Origin: Cladopsammia gracilis
Lineage: Eukaryota; Cnidaria; Anthozoa; Scleractinia; Dendrophylliidae
Length of the DNA: 64,000 nucleotides
Assembly: GCA_022457155.1 (NCBI GenBank)
Contig: JAJGOT010000470.1
Coordinates: forward strand, 429,001 to 493,000
Direction: 5' to 3'
Shown here: positions 23,557-34,998 of the stretch, piece after piece
Position numbering within the stretch: the first letter of the stretch is position 1
How the letters are laid out: each line of letters begins with the position of its first letter
Notes under the pieces: model-generated
Told to the model about the DNA's origin: nothing
The model's database searches: none
The model's input: the letters and a program-made list of their open reading frames with translations, nothing else
Translations under genes and position numbers: made by a program

Positions 23557-25712
23557 TTCAAGGACGGTGCCACCTAATGGCAAGGTATTTTGCCAGGTTT
23601 TTGACTATGCGGGAAAAGTAGATCTTAGCAGGGGCTATTGGAATCCAAAGAGAAAATTGGGGGTAACCACGCAATTTTCGGAGATATTTAAGCTTCAATC
23701 TGGAAAAAATGCTGACATCAGCATGTTTTTCGAAAAAAGGAAAAATAGCTCTTTCTTCGCGGATTTCCTTAGAATTCGCCTATACATACACAAAAGCAAC
23801 AATAATTCTAAAAATCTCTAAAACACATAACAAATGGTAACATAACAACTACTGTTTATATGTTTTAAGCTCCAAATTATCACAATGGAGCCATTATCGG
23901 CCCTGACAGCTTTCCCACGTTCGCCAAAAATACAGTCTAAATAATTTTTGCCCACAACAAAAAATTAATTGCGTCCTTAATATGCTTACCACTTTCATTT
24001 TATAAGATAAAAAGTAGGGGTCACCACGCGTTTTTACAAGTTATATTTAGATGTTTTCAACTTTTACGGAATCGTTTTCGCGGTCCGCGACATTTTTTTC
24101 TATGCCCTCCCTGGTAAGTTAAATATTGTGCGTGTCTTTTTCGGGGGCATGCTGGGATGTCCACTTGACGGCTTACCGTTTAAAACTTGTACAAAGACAA
24201 ACATTGTAGAATTCAAAGTTAATTCTATTTGTAGCTGGAAGTTGCTCTTTTGAGAAACATTTTTCGGGGATTGCAAGGTCAACCAGCACAGCAAAGGAGT
24301 AAAAACGCAAAAATCGGTTCACTTCCATTGATCTACAGTGGATCTACGGATTTATTATGTTCCTTCGAGCACAAGAACTTTACATTGTGTGCATCTTCTT
24401 TCGATCCATTACCAACTTGAAAACATCAGTGCTATATCGAGGTGACTGGTCGGCTGCCGAAAAACTCTGGATTGGCAGGTTAGTCTTTTAACGATTATTT
24501 GGAGTCACAATGTAAGAAATATTTGTCGAAAAGTGCTTGAGTTGTGCAATTTCATTTGGCCGCGTGTTTATTTTCTGTGAAGCTCCTGTAGTTTTCATGG
24601 CTTCTCTGATAACTTTGGAAAAAAATAAGTCAGTACACTTTAATATCAGAAAAATCGTGAAATAATAAAACACTTTTTTTACCGAAGTCTACGGCTTTAT
24701 TTGATCTAAAAAGATAAGATTTCTTGTCAGTTTATCATGGCACGTTTTTCGCCTATCAAAATTTGTTCTGATGCAAAGAAGTTGAGAACTGACACGATGC
24801 GACTTCGAAAAACATCACTTGCCTATATAATAGAGAATAAAGGAAATCAACTGTACCTAAATGCACGAATGTGTTTACGAAATATTACACTAAAAACCAT
24901 GCTTGCCAGCAATCGAGGGAGGGAAGACTTTAGCCGGATGCTTTCCGGCTTTGGAGCGGCCAATTTTCTTTACTTGCTGGCTTCAGCCTTGTTTTTATAT
25001 CTTAGTCAATTGTCAAAAACGGTCTTTTTGAAAACGTTTTGCTCATTTCAATTCTCCTTTTCGACATTTGTTTGCTTTAACTGGAACAGTTGTTCTTCTG
25101 CTTTTGTTATATACTTTTTTATTCGCAAAATGGCCACTGGCAAAAGATTTTTGCAGATAAACAGAAATTTCAAACAACGCGAGTTTGGCCGCCAAAACAA
25201 AAACTTGTGCTAATTGGAAATAACAACATGCCAACCTTAGCTTTCCTTGGATTTTATGCCTTGAGGATGCTTGTTTTATATATATAAAGAAAACACTACA
25301 GTGTAGTCTGGTTTGACTTGAAGTTCTGTTGAAATTTTGAATGGAGAAAAGTAGCCAATGTAAACAATCTTCGTAAAGAAAGGCAAAACGTACGCGTTCT
25401 GCTGATCGAGGCGGCATCGCCAATTAGCTCAAAATAGTTTCATTACCGAGGCTCTGTCGTTTGCAAAATAGAGAAAGAATTTAGCAGTTTTAGGCTGTCT
25501 ATAAACACATTTTCATAGATTTTTGAGAACTCTATTTATCTTGTAAGTTAAGAAACTGAGCCAGGGAGTTTACAGTTTGACATGAAAAGTGAGCGGAACG
25601 TAGCCTTTACCTCGCGCGTTCGCGTTTAAAAAATAACCGTGTCTCGCGCGACTATCGCGCAATGCATGCGCAGAACGTATGCGCAATAACAAAAGGTGGC
25701 ACCGTCCTTAAT
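23557..25712. mobile_element. Candidate 2.2-kb element with short inverted ends
   Basis: aaggacggtgccacct at the left and its inverse aggtggcaccgtcctt at the right bound about 2.15 kb. Inside are exon-like open frames: about 24356-24479, ending in GGCAG|GTTAGT, and 24737-25213. I do not recognise either product. The target duplication could not be settled, so the element call is tentative. Confidence 0.45.
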
Positions 25713-25719
25713 ACGCAAT

Positions 25720-26400
25720 AGTGTGACAGGGCCTTTACGACGTCATTTATCATCGCTTGACGTCAGAACCTGAATGCACGTTTCTCCGTATTCATTCGTC
25801 TAGAACTTGAGTTTAAGAAAAGTTTACAAAAAACTTAACAAATTTAAGGCCATTTTAGCACAATTTTACAAAAAGTCTCGATTTTCGTAAAAATATCGAA
25901 TCGTTGCAAAATGAGCGGACACGAATGGGTCTGATAGTGTTCAGCGGCTTTTATTAAAAATACATGCAATTCTTTGGGGGACAAGAATGCGGAAGAGTAG
26001 CGGGTAAGGCGAAAGACTGTTAAATAAGACCAAAATCTGACTGACTAGGGACCCCTTCCCTTTTGTAATATTTTGTCGCTCCAGTAGGTCCAGACCCAAT
26101 AATTGCCTGCGGAGGAGGTCAGGTCTCGAGCTCAAATTCCTTCCCGGGTAAAACAAATTGTTTCGTTTGTTTCCTATTATAGCTTGTAGGGTGTTATTTT
26201 CACGAAATTTATATTTTGATTGGAATCACTTCACATTATTTTAATCATAACTTCATTCCCCCTTGCGCGCACTGCGTGTCTATACTTTTTTCTGGCCGTG
26301 AACAAGAAGAGAACCACAGTATTAATTTTGTAACACATGCTTCCACAGCCTTCAGGTCATTTTCAGTATTACAAAGTGATCATTGCAATTTGAGTTTATA
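25720..26400. other. No gene recognised
   Basis: AT-rich sequence with short unsupported ORFs between the candidate 2.2-kb element and a LINE fragment. Confidence 0.4.
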
Positions 26401-26404
26401 ATAC

Positions 26405-26713
26405 AAATATACCTGGACGTCACCGGATGGCAGGTACCGCAATCAAATTAACATCAGTCGTAAAGCAATATTTAGAACATCTGTGAGTGACAATCGGGTA
26501 TATCGGGGTGCAGACATTGAAGGCGAACACAATTTGTTACTTAATGTGACACAACTCAGGAAATACAGGTGGAAAAAAACTCGAAGTACTGGAGCTGAAA
26601 AGCCAGTTTACTATTGTAGGCTAACAACTCTAAAAATTGTTAGAACGGATCTGACAACTTTTTCTCAAACCATAGACAAGTGGAAAATTGGTTTCAACCC
26701 TGATAAACTATAA
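26405..26713 (+). pseudogene. LINE apurinic-like endonuclease, C-terminal fragment
   Basis: The open frame contains YTWTSPDGRYRNQI and VSDNRVYRGADIEGEHNLLL. This matches the end of the endonuclease/exonuclease/phosphatase domain in RTE/BovB-like and related LINE proteins (TW.SPDG...QID and V.RGAD..SDH motifs). The catalytic SDH is changed to GEH and the reverse transcriptase does not follow, so it is a dead fragment. A domesticated relative is less likely. Confidence 0.6.
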
Positions 26714-26998
26714 CGGTTAACTTACAGGAAAAGCCATTCCAATTCAATCGAAATAACTATATTGATAAATGCACAACATTACTGAATATCAGCATATACA
26801 AGGAAAAGAGATTTAAAGAAAAATCAGTAATTTGCAAATGTAATGAATTATTAAGATGCCGGGGCCCATCTAGATACCAGATATCGAGCTGAGTGGGCTA
26901 CACTCTTGAAATAAAGTTGTTTATTCAGTAGTTGATCTAACTTCAAACGTACGGAGACATTTCAATACACAATCAGTACATTTCTCATCGTGCCATCC
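26701..26998. repeat. About 290-bp duplicated segment, copy 1
   Basis: Matches 29663-29949 (about 90% by eye) from gataaactataa, through ccattccaattcaatcga and ctcttgaaataaagttgtt, to cacaatc-gtacatttctcatcgtg. It has an AATAAA-containing stretch, so it may derive from a transcript 3' end. Confidence 0.75.
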
Positions 26999-27153
26999 TC
27001 CCGGTGTGAAAAGAGGTATTATCAAGGGAGAGGCTTGGCAGAGACAATTAAGAGAGAGGCTATTTAGAACAAATTCTTCTAAACTGACTTTTGGGAGAGC
27101 ACGGAAGTCTGCGTTGGAGGAAATCAATTTCTATGTTTCACTCCCCCACCGAA

Positions 27154-27268
27154 GAAGCCTGCGAATACAGCCGCCTCTCATCGCCGCGGCCGCTAGGGGC
27201 ATTCGCGCGAGAGAGCTCTCTCGAACTAGCGGCCGGGAGCGATGAAAGGCGGCTGTATTCGCAGGCTA
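27154..27268. mobile_element. Small MITE with 8-bp duplication
   Basis: Inverted ends AGCCTGCGAATACAGCCGCC with a GC-rich centre (gcggccgctag). ccaccgaa at 27146-27153 and 27269-27276 is an 8-bp target duplication, typical of hAT-type transposition. No coding capacity. Confidence 0.7.
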
Positions 27269-27486
27269 CCACCGAAACAGCTCCACGGTTTCTTTAGTAA
27301 CTATCCCCTTCCTTTATCTGAAGAGAGTTTACATCCAGAGAACGTATTCATAATTTATTAAGACGGAAAACTAGCCCTCCAACAAAAACAATTTTGATAA
27401 GCCAATCTCGCCTTTTGAAAGGTGGGTTTTCTCGCGCTTCAACAGTTATTGACGGATACTCGGTTGAGCATCGTTGGAGTACTGGT

Positions 27487-27530
27487 GAATTATCGGTGGA
27501 GTATCGGTGGAGTATCGGTGGAGTATCGGT
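27487..27530. repeat. 12-bp tandem repeat
   Basis: Four units of 'tatcggtggag' plus one base. A run of related words (atcgttggagtactggtg, gccgatac) surrounds it. Confidence 0.7.
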
Positions 27531-28140
27531 GAACTGTCGCCGTGAACTAGCGGTGGAGCTCGGTGAGGTATCGTTGAAGTTTCGGTAACCTAGAAACTCA
27601 CAGTATCGGCCGACACACATCTTGGTTGCTATATTGACCGACTATCGACCGATACATCTTGGTCGAGGCACCCTAAAAAATCCATGATCTGTTCTGTTTA
27701 CTATGCCTATACGAAGCGGTTGTCAGTGTTGCCTCGGTGAAGAACTCCTTAAAATTCAACTTAAAAACTACTGAACATTTGTTGTACTTCGTCATGCTTC
27801 TTTTTCTCGATATTTTTGAAAATATTATACTTCTTCTCAATTTCCTTATTATTATTCCTGCTTTGAACTTAAGCGGTGTTGAGAGTAACAGGATTAAGAG
27901 AGAAAAAGAGCAGAAAATGATACGTTTTTTTTTATGGTGAGCACGGCTACTAAAAACACTCATCAAAATATCGAGGTTTTAGACGCGGTTTATATAACCA
28001 GGAAAAAGTGTGTTTTTCCGTACTTCATTGCATGACAACAGAAATATTTGCATGACATGCAAAAGGAAATTCACGAGCCAAAATATTTCAAAACTGTAAA
28101 TCAAAAAGCAAAGTAAACAAATAAAAAATGGAATTAAAGA

Positions 28141-28400
28141 CGTCTAAACGAACGACATGTTAACATGTAAAGGCTACTGAAGTTCAACTCTTTATCAAAT
28201 GTCTAAACGAACGACATGTTAACATGTAAAGGCTACTGAAGTTCAACTCTTTATCAAATGTCTAAACGAACGACATGTAACATGTAAAGGCTACTGAAGT
28301 TCAACTCTTTATCAAATGTCTAAACGAACGACATGTAACATGTAAAGGCTACTGAAGTTCAACTCTTTATCAAATGTCTAAACGAACGACATGTTAACAT
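28141..28400. repeat. 58/59-bp tandem repeat, four full units plus a split fifth
   Basis: The unit starts gtctaaacgaacgacatgt and includes ggctactgaagttcaactct. Units differ only by gttaac/gtaac variation. The fifth unit is interrupted by the MITE at 28408-28698 and resumes after it. A related single unit lies at about 30895-30950. Confidence 0.9.
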
Positions 28401-28407
28401 GCAATTA

Positions 28408-28698
28408 GGAATGGACCATTAGAAAAGTGATGGGAGGGGGGTGGGAACTTTGGGAGAGGCAAGAAATTTTTTTTTGTTCACCTAAGGTGAAAATCTTTTT
28501 TTCTTTTTTTCACTCGATGGCTGGAATATATATTTTTTTAATAGTTTATTTTTAAATTGTCCTTGGGCAGATTTTTTTTTGGGCGATAATGCGTGGGAAT
28601 TTTTTTTTCCTTAATAATTTACTGGGAATTTTTTTTTTCTTTTGCTTTTGCCCCACCCCCCCCCCCCCCCCCAAATCACTTTTCTAATGGTCCATCCC
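28408..28698. mobile_element. PIF/Harbinger-type MITE
   Basis: The ends are inverted copies (GGAATGGACCATTAGAAAAG; right end inverted GGGATGGACCATTAGAAAAG), flanked by TTA at 28405-28407 and 28699-28701. A 3-bp TTA duplication with GG-starting ends is the PIF/Harbinger pattern. It splits a tandem-repeat unit, so it is younger than the array. Confidence 0.8.
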
Positions 28699-29066
28699 TT
28701 AGGCTACTGAAGTTCAACCCATTATCTTCTAGGGTCAGCAGACAATGCACTGATGTTTTGGTTCAAAGTGCCTCTAACCTTTTAGTTTAATAATCCAAAG
28801 TCTGACTATGCAAATCAAAGACATGCAGCAGTATATCTTCTGTGATTCTGTTCATACCATCAAAAGTGGTTCTGTGTATGAAATTTTAAAGTGTGACCAT
28901 TAAAATGAATGTTATTGAGCATTTCTTTCTTGTGATAGTGTTTAGTATGCGGAACAAGGTGGTTCCAACTTTTGAGTCTGTGTTTGAAATCATTGAAATT
29001 AATATTATCGAGCGAAATTACTTTCCTGTGGTTGGTAAAGGGTCGAGGATAAAGGGAAAGGCAAAG

Positions 29067-29313
29067 CAGTGGCGGATCCAGTGGGAGGGTGGGAAGGTGG
29101 GGGGGGGGGTCCGGACCCCCCCCCCCCCCCCCCATCAGACCTGTGTCTCCCATGTGGTTCATAAAAATAATAGAATAAAAGTTTCTGACTTAACAAACGC
29201 TTTTCGACTCTCAGGAATGCCGTAAAAGGGGTTTTGGAGGGTCAAATCGGAAAAAAAATTACGGGAGACATGCACCTGGATCCCCCCTTCAGAAATTCCT
29301 GGATCCGCCCCTG
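29067..29313. mobile_element. MITE with cagtggcggatccag ends
   Basis: The left end cagtggcggatccag pairs with the right end ctggatccgcccctg. caaag at 29062-29066 and 29314-29318 is the likely target duplication. The centre contains long G and C homopolymers. A partial copy is at 16381-16626. Confidence 0.75.
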
Positions 29314-30045
29314 CAAAGTCGCACGCGAGCCAAGGATGGTCCACACGGCCAGAGCTTAACCCGGTTTCTGTAGCATGGAGCAACTAGGAATATTGCTACT
29401 GACCCGCCTGGATGGGATTCTAGTCCATCGCAGCGTTACCCCCAGCACTTTGTGCCGGGAACCAGTTATACACCTGGGTGGAGAGAGACAATGTGGAGTA
29501 AAGTTTCTTGTCTATGGAAACAAGACGAAGGCAGAGACCAGGCTTCAGGTTTAAAGTCTGACGCGCTAACCAATACACCACCGCACAGGCTAACCACTAC
29601 ACAGGCTAACCACTACACCACCGCACAGGCCAACCACTACACCACCGCACAGGCTAACCACCGATAAACTATAATCTTACAGGAAAACCCATTCCAATTC
29701 AATCGAAACAACTACATATACAAATGCACAACATTACTGAATATCAGCATATACAAGGAAAAGAGATTTAAAGAAAAATCAGTAATTTGCAAATGTAATG
29801 AATTTTTAAGATGTCGGGCCTCTCTAAATACCAGATATCGAGCTGAGTGGGCTACACTCTTGAAATAAAGTTGTTCACTTAGCAGTTGATGTAACTTCAA
29901 ACGTACGGAGACATTTCAATACACAATCGGTACATTTCTCATCGTGTCATCACCACCGCACAGGCCAACCACTACACCACCGCACAGGCTAACCACTACA
30001 CCACCGCACAGGCTAACCACTACACTTCCGCGCCTCCACTTTCCC
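29314..30045 (-). mobile_element. tRNA-derived SINE with an amplified A-box region
   Basis: On the minus strand the head is ggaggcgcgg, then repeated 24-bp units containing 'ggtgtagtggttagcctgtg' (A-box-like), then 'ttagcgcgtcagactt' and the SINE body (ccacccaggtgtataac, tgctgggggtaac, aaccgggttaagctc). Units lie at 29574-29660 and 29950-30025; a 290-bp segment (29663-29949) is inserted between them. Other partial copies are at 8030-8480 and 54525-54680. Confidence 0.7.
29663..29949. repeat. About 290-bp duplicated segment, copy 2
   Basis: Diverged copy of 26701-26998, placed within the 24-bp repeat block of the SINE. The same end points on both sides suggest transposition or retroposition of one unit. 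Confidence 0.75.
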
Positions 30046-31650
30046 GTGATGCTGCATACCAATTGCACGAACAAGGTGGTTCAATTTTTTGAGTCCGTGG
30101 ATTAAAACTGTCAAACAGTACCTGTAGCTCCGTTTATTGAACGAAATGTTTCTACGGTTTGAGTCTATGGATAAAATCTTAAAGTGCGGCCATTCATATG
30201 AAAGCTACTGAGCACTAGCTAGCACTACTCGGCTTTTATTTTATGGTTGAATTGGTCCACGAAGAAAAGAAGCATTCTAAATGGTTTCCTGAGAGGTCTG
30301 AATATTGATATACAGACCGCTAAGATACTGAAGGTGCACCGTTCACGAATTAGTTTTCCTGAGTTGTGTTTTCGAAAAAGTATTCAAAAGAAATCTGTTC
30401 GATATGTAGAAAAATGTTTTTCCCAGATGTATTTCCTATAATTTTGGAGAAACTTTCAGGAAAATGTCTGTACTCAACTTTCTTTCTTTGAAACACGCGC
30501 GAGAAAGTGACACACTTTGCTGACTGAAAATTCGTAAAAGAGCTAGCCAAAACAAATACAACCTCGGTTCCGTCCCTATGTATTGGGCATTAGCATCAAA
30601 TTTATGGATCAAACCAAAACGTTTAATGAACTTTTCTTGATACCGAAAAGTTGTTATGATCGTCTTTTCTATGAGTCGTGAAGCAATTATCATTGAAGCG
30701 TATTTTTTTGGCTGAAAGGAATTTTCCTGTTTCATATTGGACATGGCGTGATTTCAATTTAAACACTGATTAGTGTGTTTTTCCATACTTCATTGCATGA
30801 TGATAGAAATTTTTGCACGTACGTAGCGTAGAAATTTTGCGAGCAACAAAAAGTAAAATAAAAACAAAATAACAAAAATTTAAAATTTAAGATATCTAAA
30901 CGACAAAAATGTTAACATTTAGGGCTACTGAAGTTCAACTCTTTATCTACCAGGGTCAGACCACTGAGGTTTGGATTCAAAGTGCCTCTAAGTTAGTAAA
31001 AAATCCTGTTGTGTGACTATACAAATGAGAACTCTTCTGTGGTTCGACTGTTTATGCTATTAAACGTGGATTTAAGTATTGCGTCTTTAGACGAAATCAT
31101 ACAGTGTGACCTATTTATTCAAATATAAGCTGGAGCTGTTTATATTGTACAAGCCGCGTGGATTTAACTTCCCTGGAATAAATAACAAACCGTTACTATT
31201 CAAATAAAAGCCATTAAGCAATACAACCCTGCTGTACTGTTTGTTATGAAGGAGGTTCTAACTTTTGAATCTGTCGATGAAATCTTGAAGTGTGACCATT
31301 CAAATGAAAGATTTGAAGCATTATTTTATGTGACTGAACAAGGTATTTCTAGCTTTTCAGTAAGCCTGTGGTGATTAAATCAAAACTATATACCAAGCTA
31401 TTTGTAAGCTGAGTGTGCATTTACATGGTGATTTTTTTTCGTATATTGTTGCAAAATAAAATTTGCAAACTTTGGGGCTTCTTTGAAAGTTAAAATGCCT
31501 GCGCTTAATAGCTCTTAATGAACTGGTTTATTTTTGTGTTTGTTTGACATGACAGCGTCATGTCACAGAGCTGTCATGTCACAGATTAGTGATGTGCGCG
31601 GTTGAAAAGGACAATGCATTTCCTTAATAAAAGTTTCTAAGTTCCTGTTT
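30046..31650. repeat. Degenerate tandem and duplicated non-coding DNA
   Basis: Diverged units (gaacaaggtggtt, ttttgagtctgtgg, gtgaccattcaaatgaaag) recur at about 28900, 29000, 30070, 30150 and 31250. Also, 30768-31010 is collinear with 27998-28810 (tgtgtttttcc, tacttcattgcatga, ggctactgaagttcaac, tcaaagtgcctctaa). No credible coding region. Confidence 0.55.
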
Positions 31651-31652
31651 GG

Positions 31653-31815
31653 CCGTATAAAAGATCGCGAAATCAAAGCCGAACTTTCAGTCGAGGGACG
31701 CATGTGAAGTAGCAATAACTTCATTGCGCTATATATCCGTGTCTCTTTTGCAAACTCACCATGAAGACGTGTAGTTTTCTTGCCACCTTTTCTCTATCTC
31801 GCCATTTTATGGTGA
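31653..31815 (+). other. Possible promoter and first exon of an unknown small gene
   Basis: A TATA-like gtataaaag lies near 31652-31660. About 100 bp downstream, acc-ATG at 31761 opens MKTCSFLATFSLSRHFM, ending at ATG|GTGAGC, a good splice donor. The product would start like a signal peptide. I could not find a second exon, so this is tentative. Confidence 0.3.
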
Positions 31816-31844
31816 GCGCTTTTAGCACTGAAGAACATGTCAGC

Positions 31845-34147
31845 TGTTGTTTTTAATTATATAAAACGGGAACATACAAAACTCATTTATTTAATATTCA
31901 ATTTCAGTCGACTTCAACAAATGAAGTTTTTAGTTTATTTGAAAGAGTTAACTTGATAACTTGCAATTTGACGTCATAACTCGAGACTTCCTTTTTTCGC
32001 CTCTAAGATAAAGCAGTTGTTAGACTGATTGTACATTTTATTTATAATCAACCATGTTTGCTGTACCATAACTTTACCTTTATACTGTTCACTGGAATTA
32101 TCGCTTTTCCGTTCAAAGTATTGTGGTTTAGTCAAATATTTAAACATTATTTCTTCGTACGTATCGCCAAACCAATTCGTTTAACTATTGTTTGGATAAT
32201 TTTATCGCTTTTGTTATCATTGAGTTAATTAGCATTTTTTTCGTTCTATGATAATTTGACTCTGAAATGTCGAGCACCATCGTCAATAAAAAAATGTCTT
32301 CGCGCATGGCTTCTACATATTATTCTTTTTTTTTTTCATAAATAACATAATATTTATTAATATATATTTGCTTTTTTTCGAAATTCATGATCATTCTCAG
32401 GAAGAAGTGAGTTTGTAGTATGGTTGAATATTTTACTCTATTTTAATTAAATGTACTTTTAGAATTTTAGTTTTATTTTACCATATAAAACTAAAATAAA
32501 ATGGTTTAATCAAAGATTTAAAGTGATGATCTCCCAGTGACCGATACTCTGCCGTTAGAAGTTAATCTCAAATACCGTCGCATGTAACTGAGGAACACCG
32601 AATGCACACGCAGAAAATTACCCTCTGTACAACTGTTATCTGTAATTATTTCAAAACGGGAACATCAAATAACTCATCAATTCATCTCACGCAATGTTCA
32701 GTCGAAATTAGCAGGAAAAAAATACTCAGTCTGTTTGAAAGAATCCACAATGCCATTTACAAAATTTAGACCTCAAAAATTTGAAAGTTTGTCCTTTTTT
32801 TTCATCTCTAGGATAAAGCGATCAATTCAGCGATCAAAATATATTTTTTCTTCACAAATTTCCACACATTTCTTTTATGAATGTAAGTTTTAAGAATTTG
32901 TTAATCCATCAAGAAAAAAATTGTATTAGTTAATGGTATATTCTTGTTGACTGACAGGTTGGTTAAGTATTGATGTAGAAATTGTAATTGAAATATTTTT
33001 CTCATTCTTGGAAAAAAGTCGATTGACCATTGCGGCATCTTAAATTTATAAGCAGAAATATGGTGGAATATATATTTCAAATAGTTGACAACAATACCAG
33101 TATTTAAATGTCCATTCTTCTATTCATAATTGAAGTATATGTATTTAGTATATTTTCGATTTTCTCGGTTACGTTTGTTACTCGACTAAATATTGTTCCC
33201 CATTCTAATTTGGGGGGGGGGGGGGGGGGGGAGCCTATCCCACGATGCAACGCAACAAGTTACGCGCGAAATGTGAAGAGAGCAAACAATATGTTTTATT
33301 TTCGACTAACATGTACGAATTAACTTTAAATGCACAGCTTCATTGTACTGCAAATAAGTGTCAGCTTTATGAATTCTGTCCGTAATAAAGTATTTATCTA
33401 TCTATCCTATAATTCTTTCATCATGTTTTCGTGTACTTACAAAAACCTGTAACGTTTGATTTTTCTTCTATATCTTTATAATAAATTAACATTCTTGTTT
33501 TTGATCCTGAAGGGACCATGTTTTTAAGCTACCAGCAGATTTGCGGTCATCCCCCAGAAATACCCTATTATTTTGGACGTAGTTCTTGCTTAAACATAGA
33601 GTTATTTGAAGATAAATATATATGCATGCCGATAGTTATTTGTCGATGTCCGCCTAATTTAAAACAACAGTGAACTCTAGTTAACTCCAGGTTTTTTAAG
33701 CTAAAAAAGCCGTCAAATTGTGGACACTTTTCAATACTTTAGATTGACGGCGACCTGATTTAGGGAATTCGCGCACTATAGCTGAGCTGAATATGAAAAC
33801 TCTTTGAGGGATAAAACGAATTTAGACCGAAACAAGTTCAAGTAAATGAGTACAAAAAGGGTTACATGTTATTTTCAAAAGCTATCTTTAACAAAGGATC
33901 GCGGAAAACATGTTGGTAAATAATGTCTCAGTGCTGAAAGCTCAAATCAGTAGCAAATACGCAGCAAAACGTTTGCGCGCTATATCGCACGTACAGGCTT
34001 GCTGTACGCGTCAGAGTTATTTTTTTCCTGGCGGTGGCATCAGAACTACTGTCCCTCGCTAACACCGTGGATAGAAAAATAGCCATTATTTCCCAAGGGT
34101 TTTCTGTTTTTGTATTTAGTTAACTCAGTGCAAAAGTGTCTTCATAT
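31845..34147. repeat. Segmental duplication, copy 2
   Basis: Collinear with 20040-22727, with the poly-G run, the 'cacgatgcaacgcaacaag' landmark and the end at 'tttgtatttagttaactcag' preserved. About 350 bp are deleted near 32820. Divergence by eye is around 10%. Confidence 0.8.
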
Positions 34148-34149
34148 TC

Positions 34150-34480
34150 CATTTTTTTTCCATTTTATTTATTTTGCCATTTACCACATTACAAAAAATA
34201 TATATATGTATATATAATAATAATAATAATAATAATTATAATAATAATAACAATAATAATAATAATAATACAACACACTAGAAATTTATAATAACTTAAA
34301 AGACGATAGACTACAGAATGTTTAATGTGGTAGTGACAAGGAAGCCTATATAGAAGCCGGGGGCTTAAAAAAAAATGGAAAAAAAAAATGGAAAAAAGTC
34401 TGGTTTTCTAAAAAGTGCATGTTAGCCAAGTCTGTAACCACATGTAGTAAGGGCACCGGGGTCGTTGCGCTCTGGGGTTA
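34150..34480 (-). mobile_element. LINE 3'-end-like segment with TAA microsatellite
   Basis: (taa)n runs occupy 34216-34270. 'gacaaggaagcctatatagaagccgggggctt' words at 34335-34368 match, in inverse, a hairpin after the CR1-like fragment at 54474-54525, suggesting a shared 3' UTR. It lies downstream, in the minus direction, of the LINE RT remnant at 35.0-36.7 kb. Confidence 0.45.
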
Positions 34481-34998
34481 ACCCTTTCAATATACTAGCA
34501 AGCAGAAAAAAGTAGGCGCACCGCCTCATTCCGAACACTAAAGACAAAACATTAAATGAAACGCCACTAAGAGACGGGTGTAATCCCGAAATATATCCCC
34601 CGTCTATGGACAGAACAGGAGGGCATTAAACAATCCCTTCGAGGACGCTTTGCAAAAAGGTTACCCACAGGAACAGACAAAATACAAACCCGTTCGACGG
34701 ACACTTAAAGATAATACAAAGCTAGAAAGCATCATAATTGATGCCCACTAAGATATCGGGCCTGGAAGTGCTATGCCTTAGATAAATGAAGGCTTTGCGC
34801 CGCGAGGGTTTAATTAACTCGCATTTTACATAATACATTTAGAGCGAAACCTCCTTTAAAAGATAAGTTATGCGGCACAAAAAAGAAATCAAATCAATTT
34901 ATTTAGTAAGTTCAAAGTATTTAGTACGCGAGTACTAATTGTGGACCCTTTCCAGATCTAACTCGCCGATTTAGTCAGCATCCAGTGGCGTATATTCT

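Noticed and set aside
24737..25213. 158-codon ORF as a gene
   Set aside because: No domain, low complexity toward the C-terminus and no splice support; mentioned only inside the candidate element.
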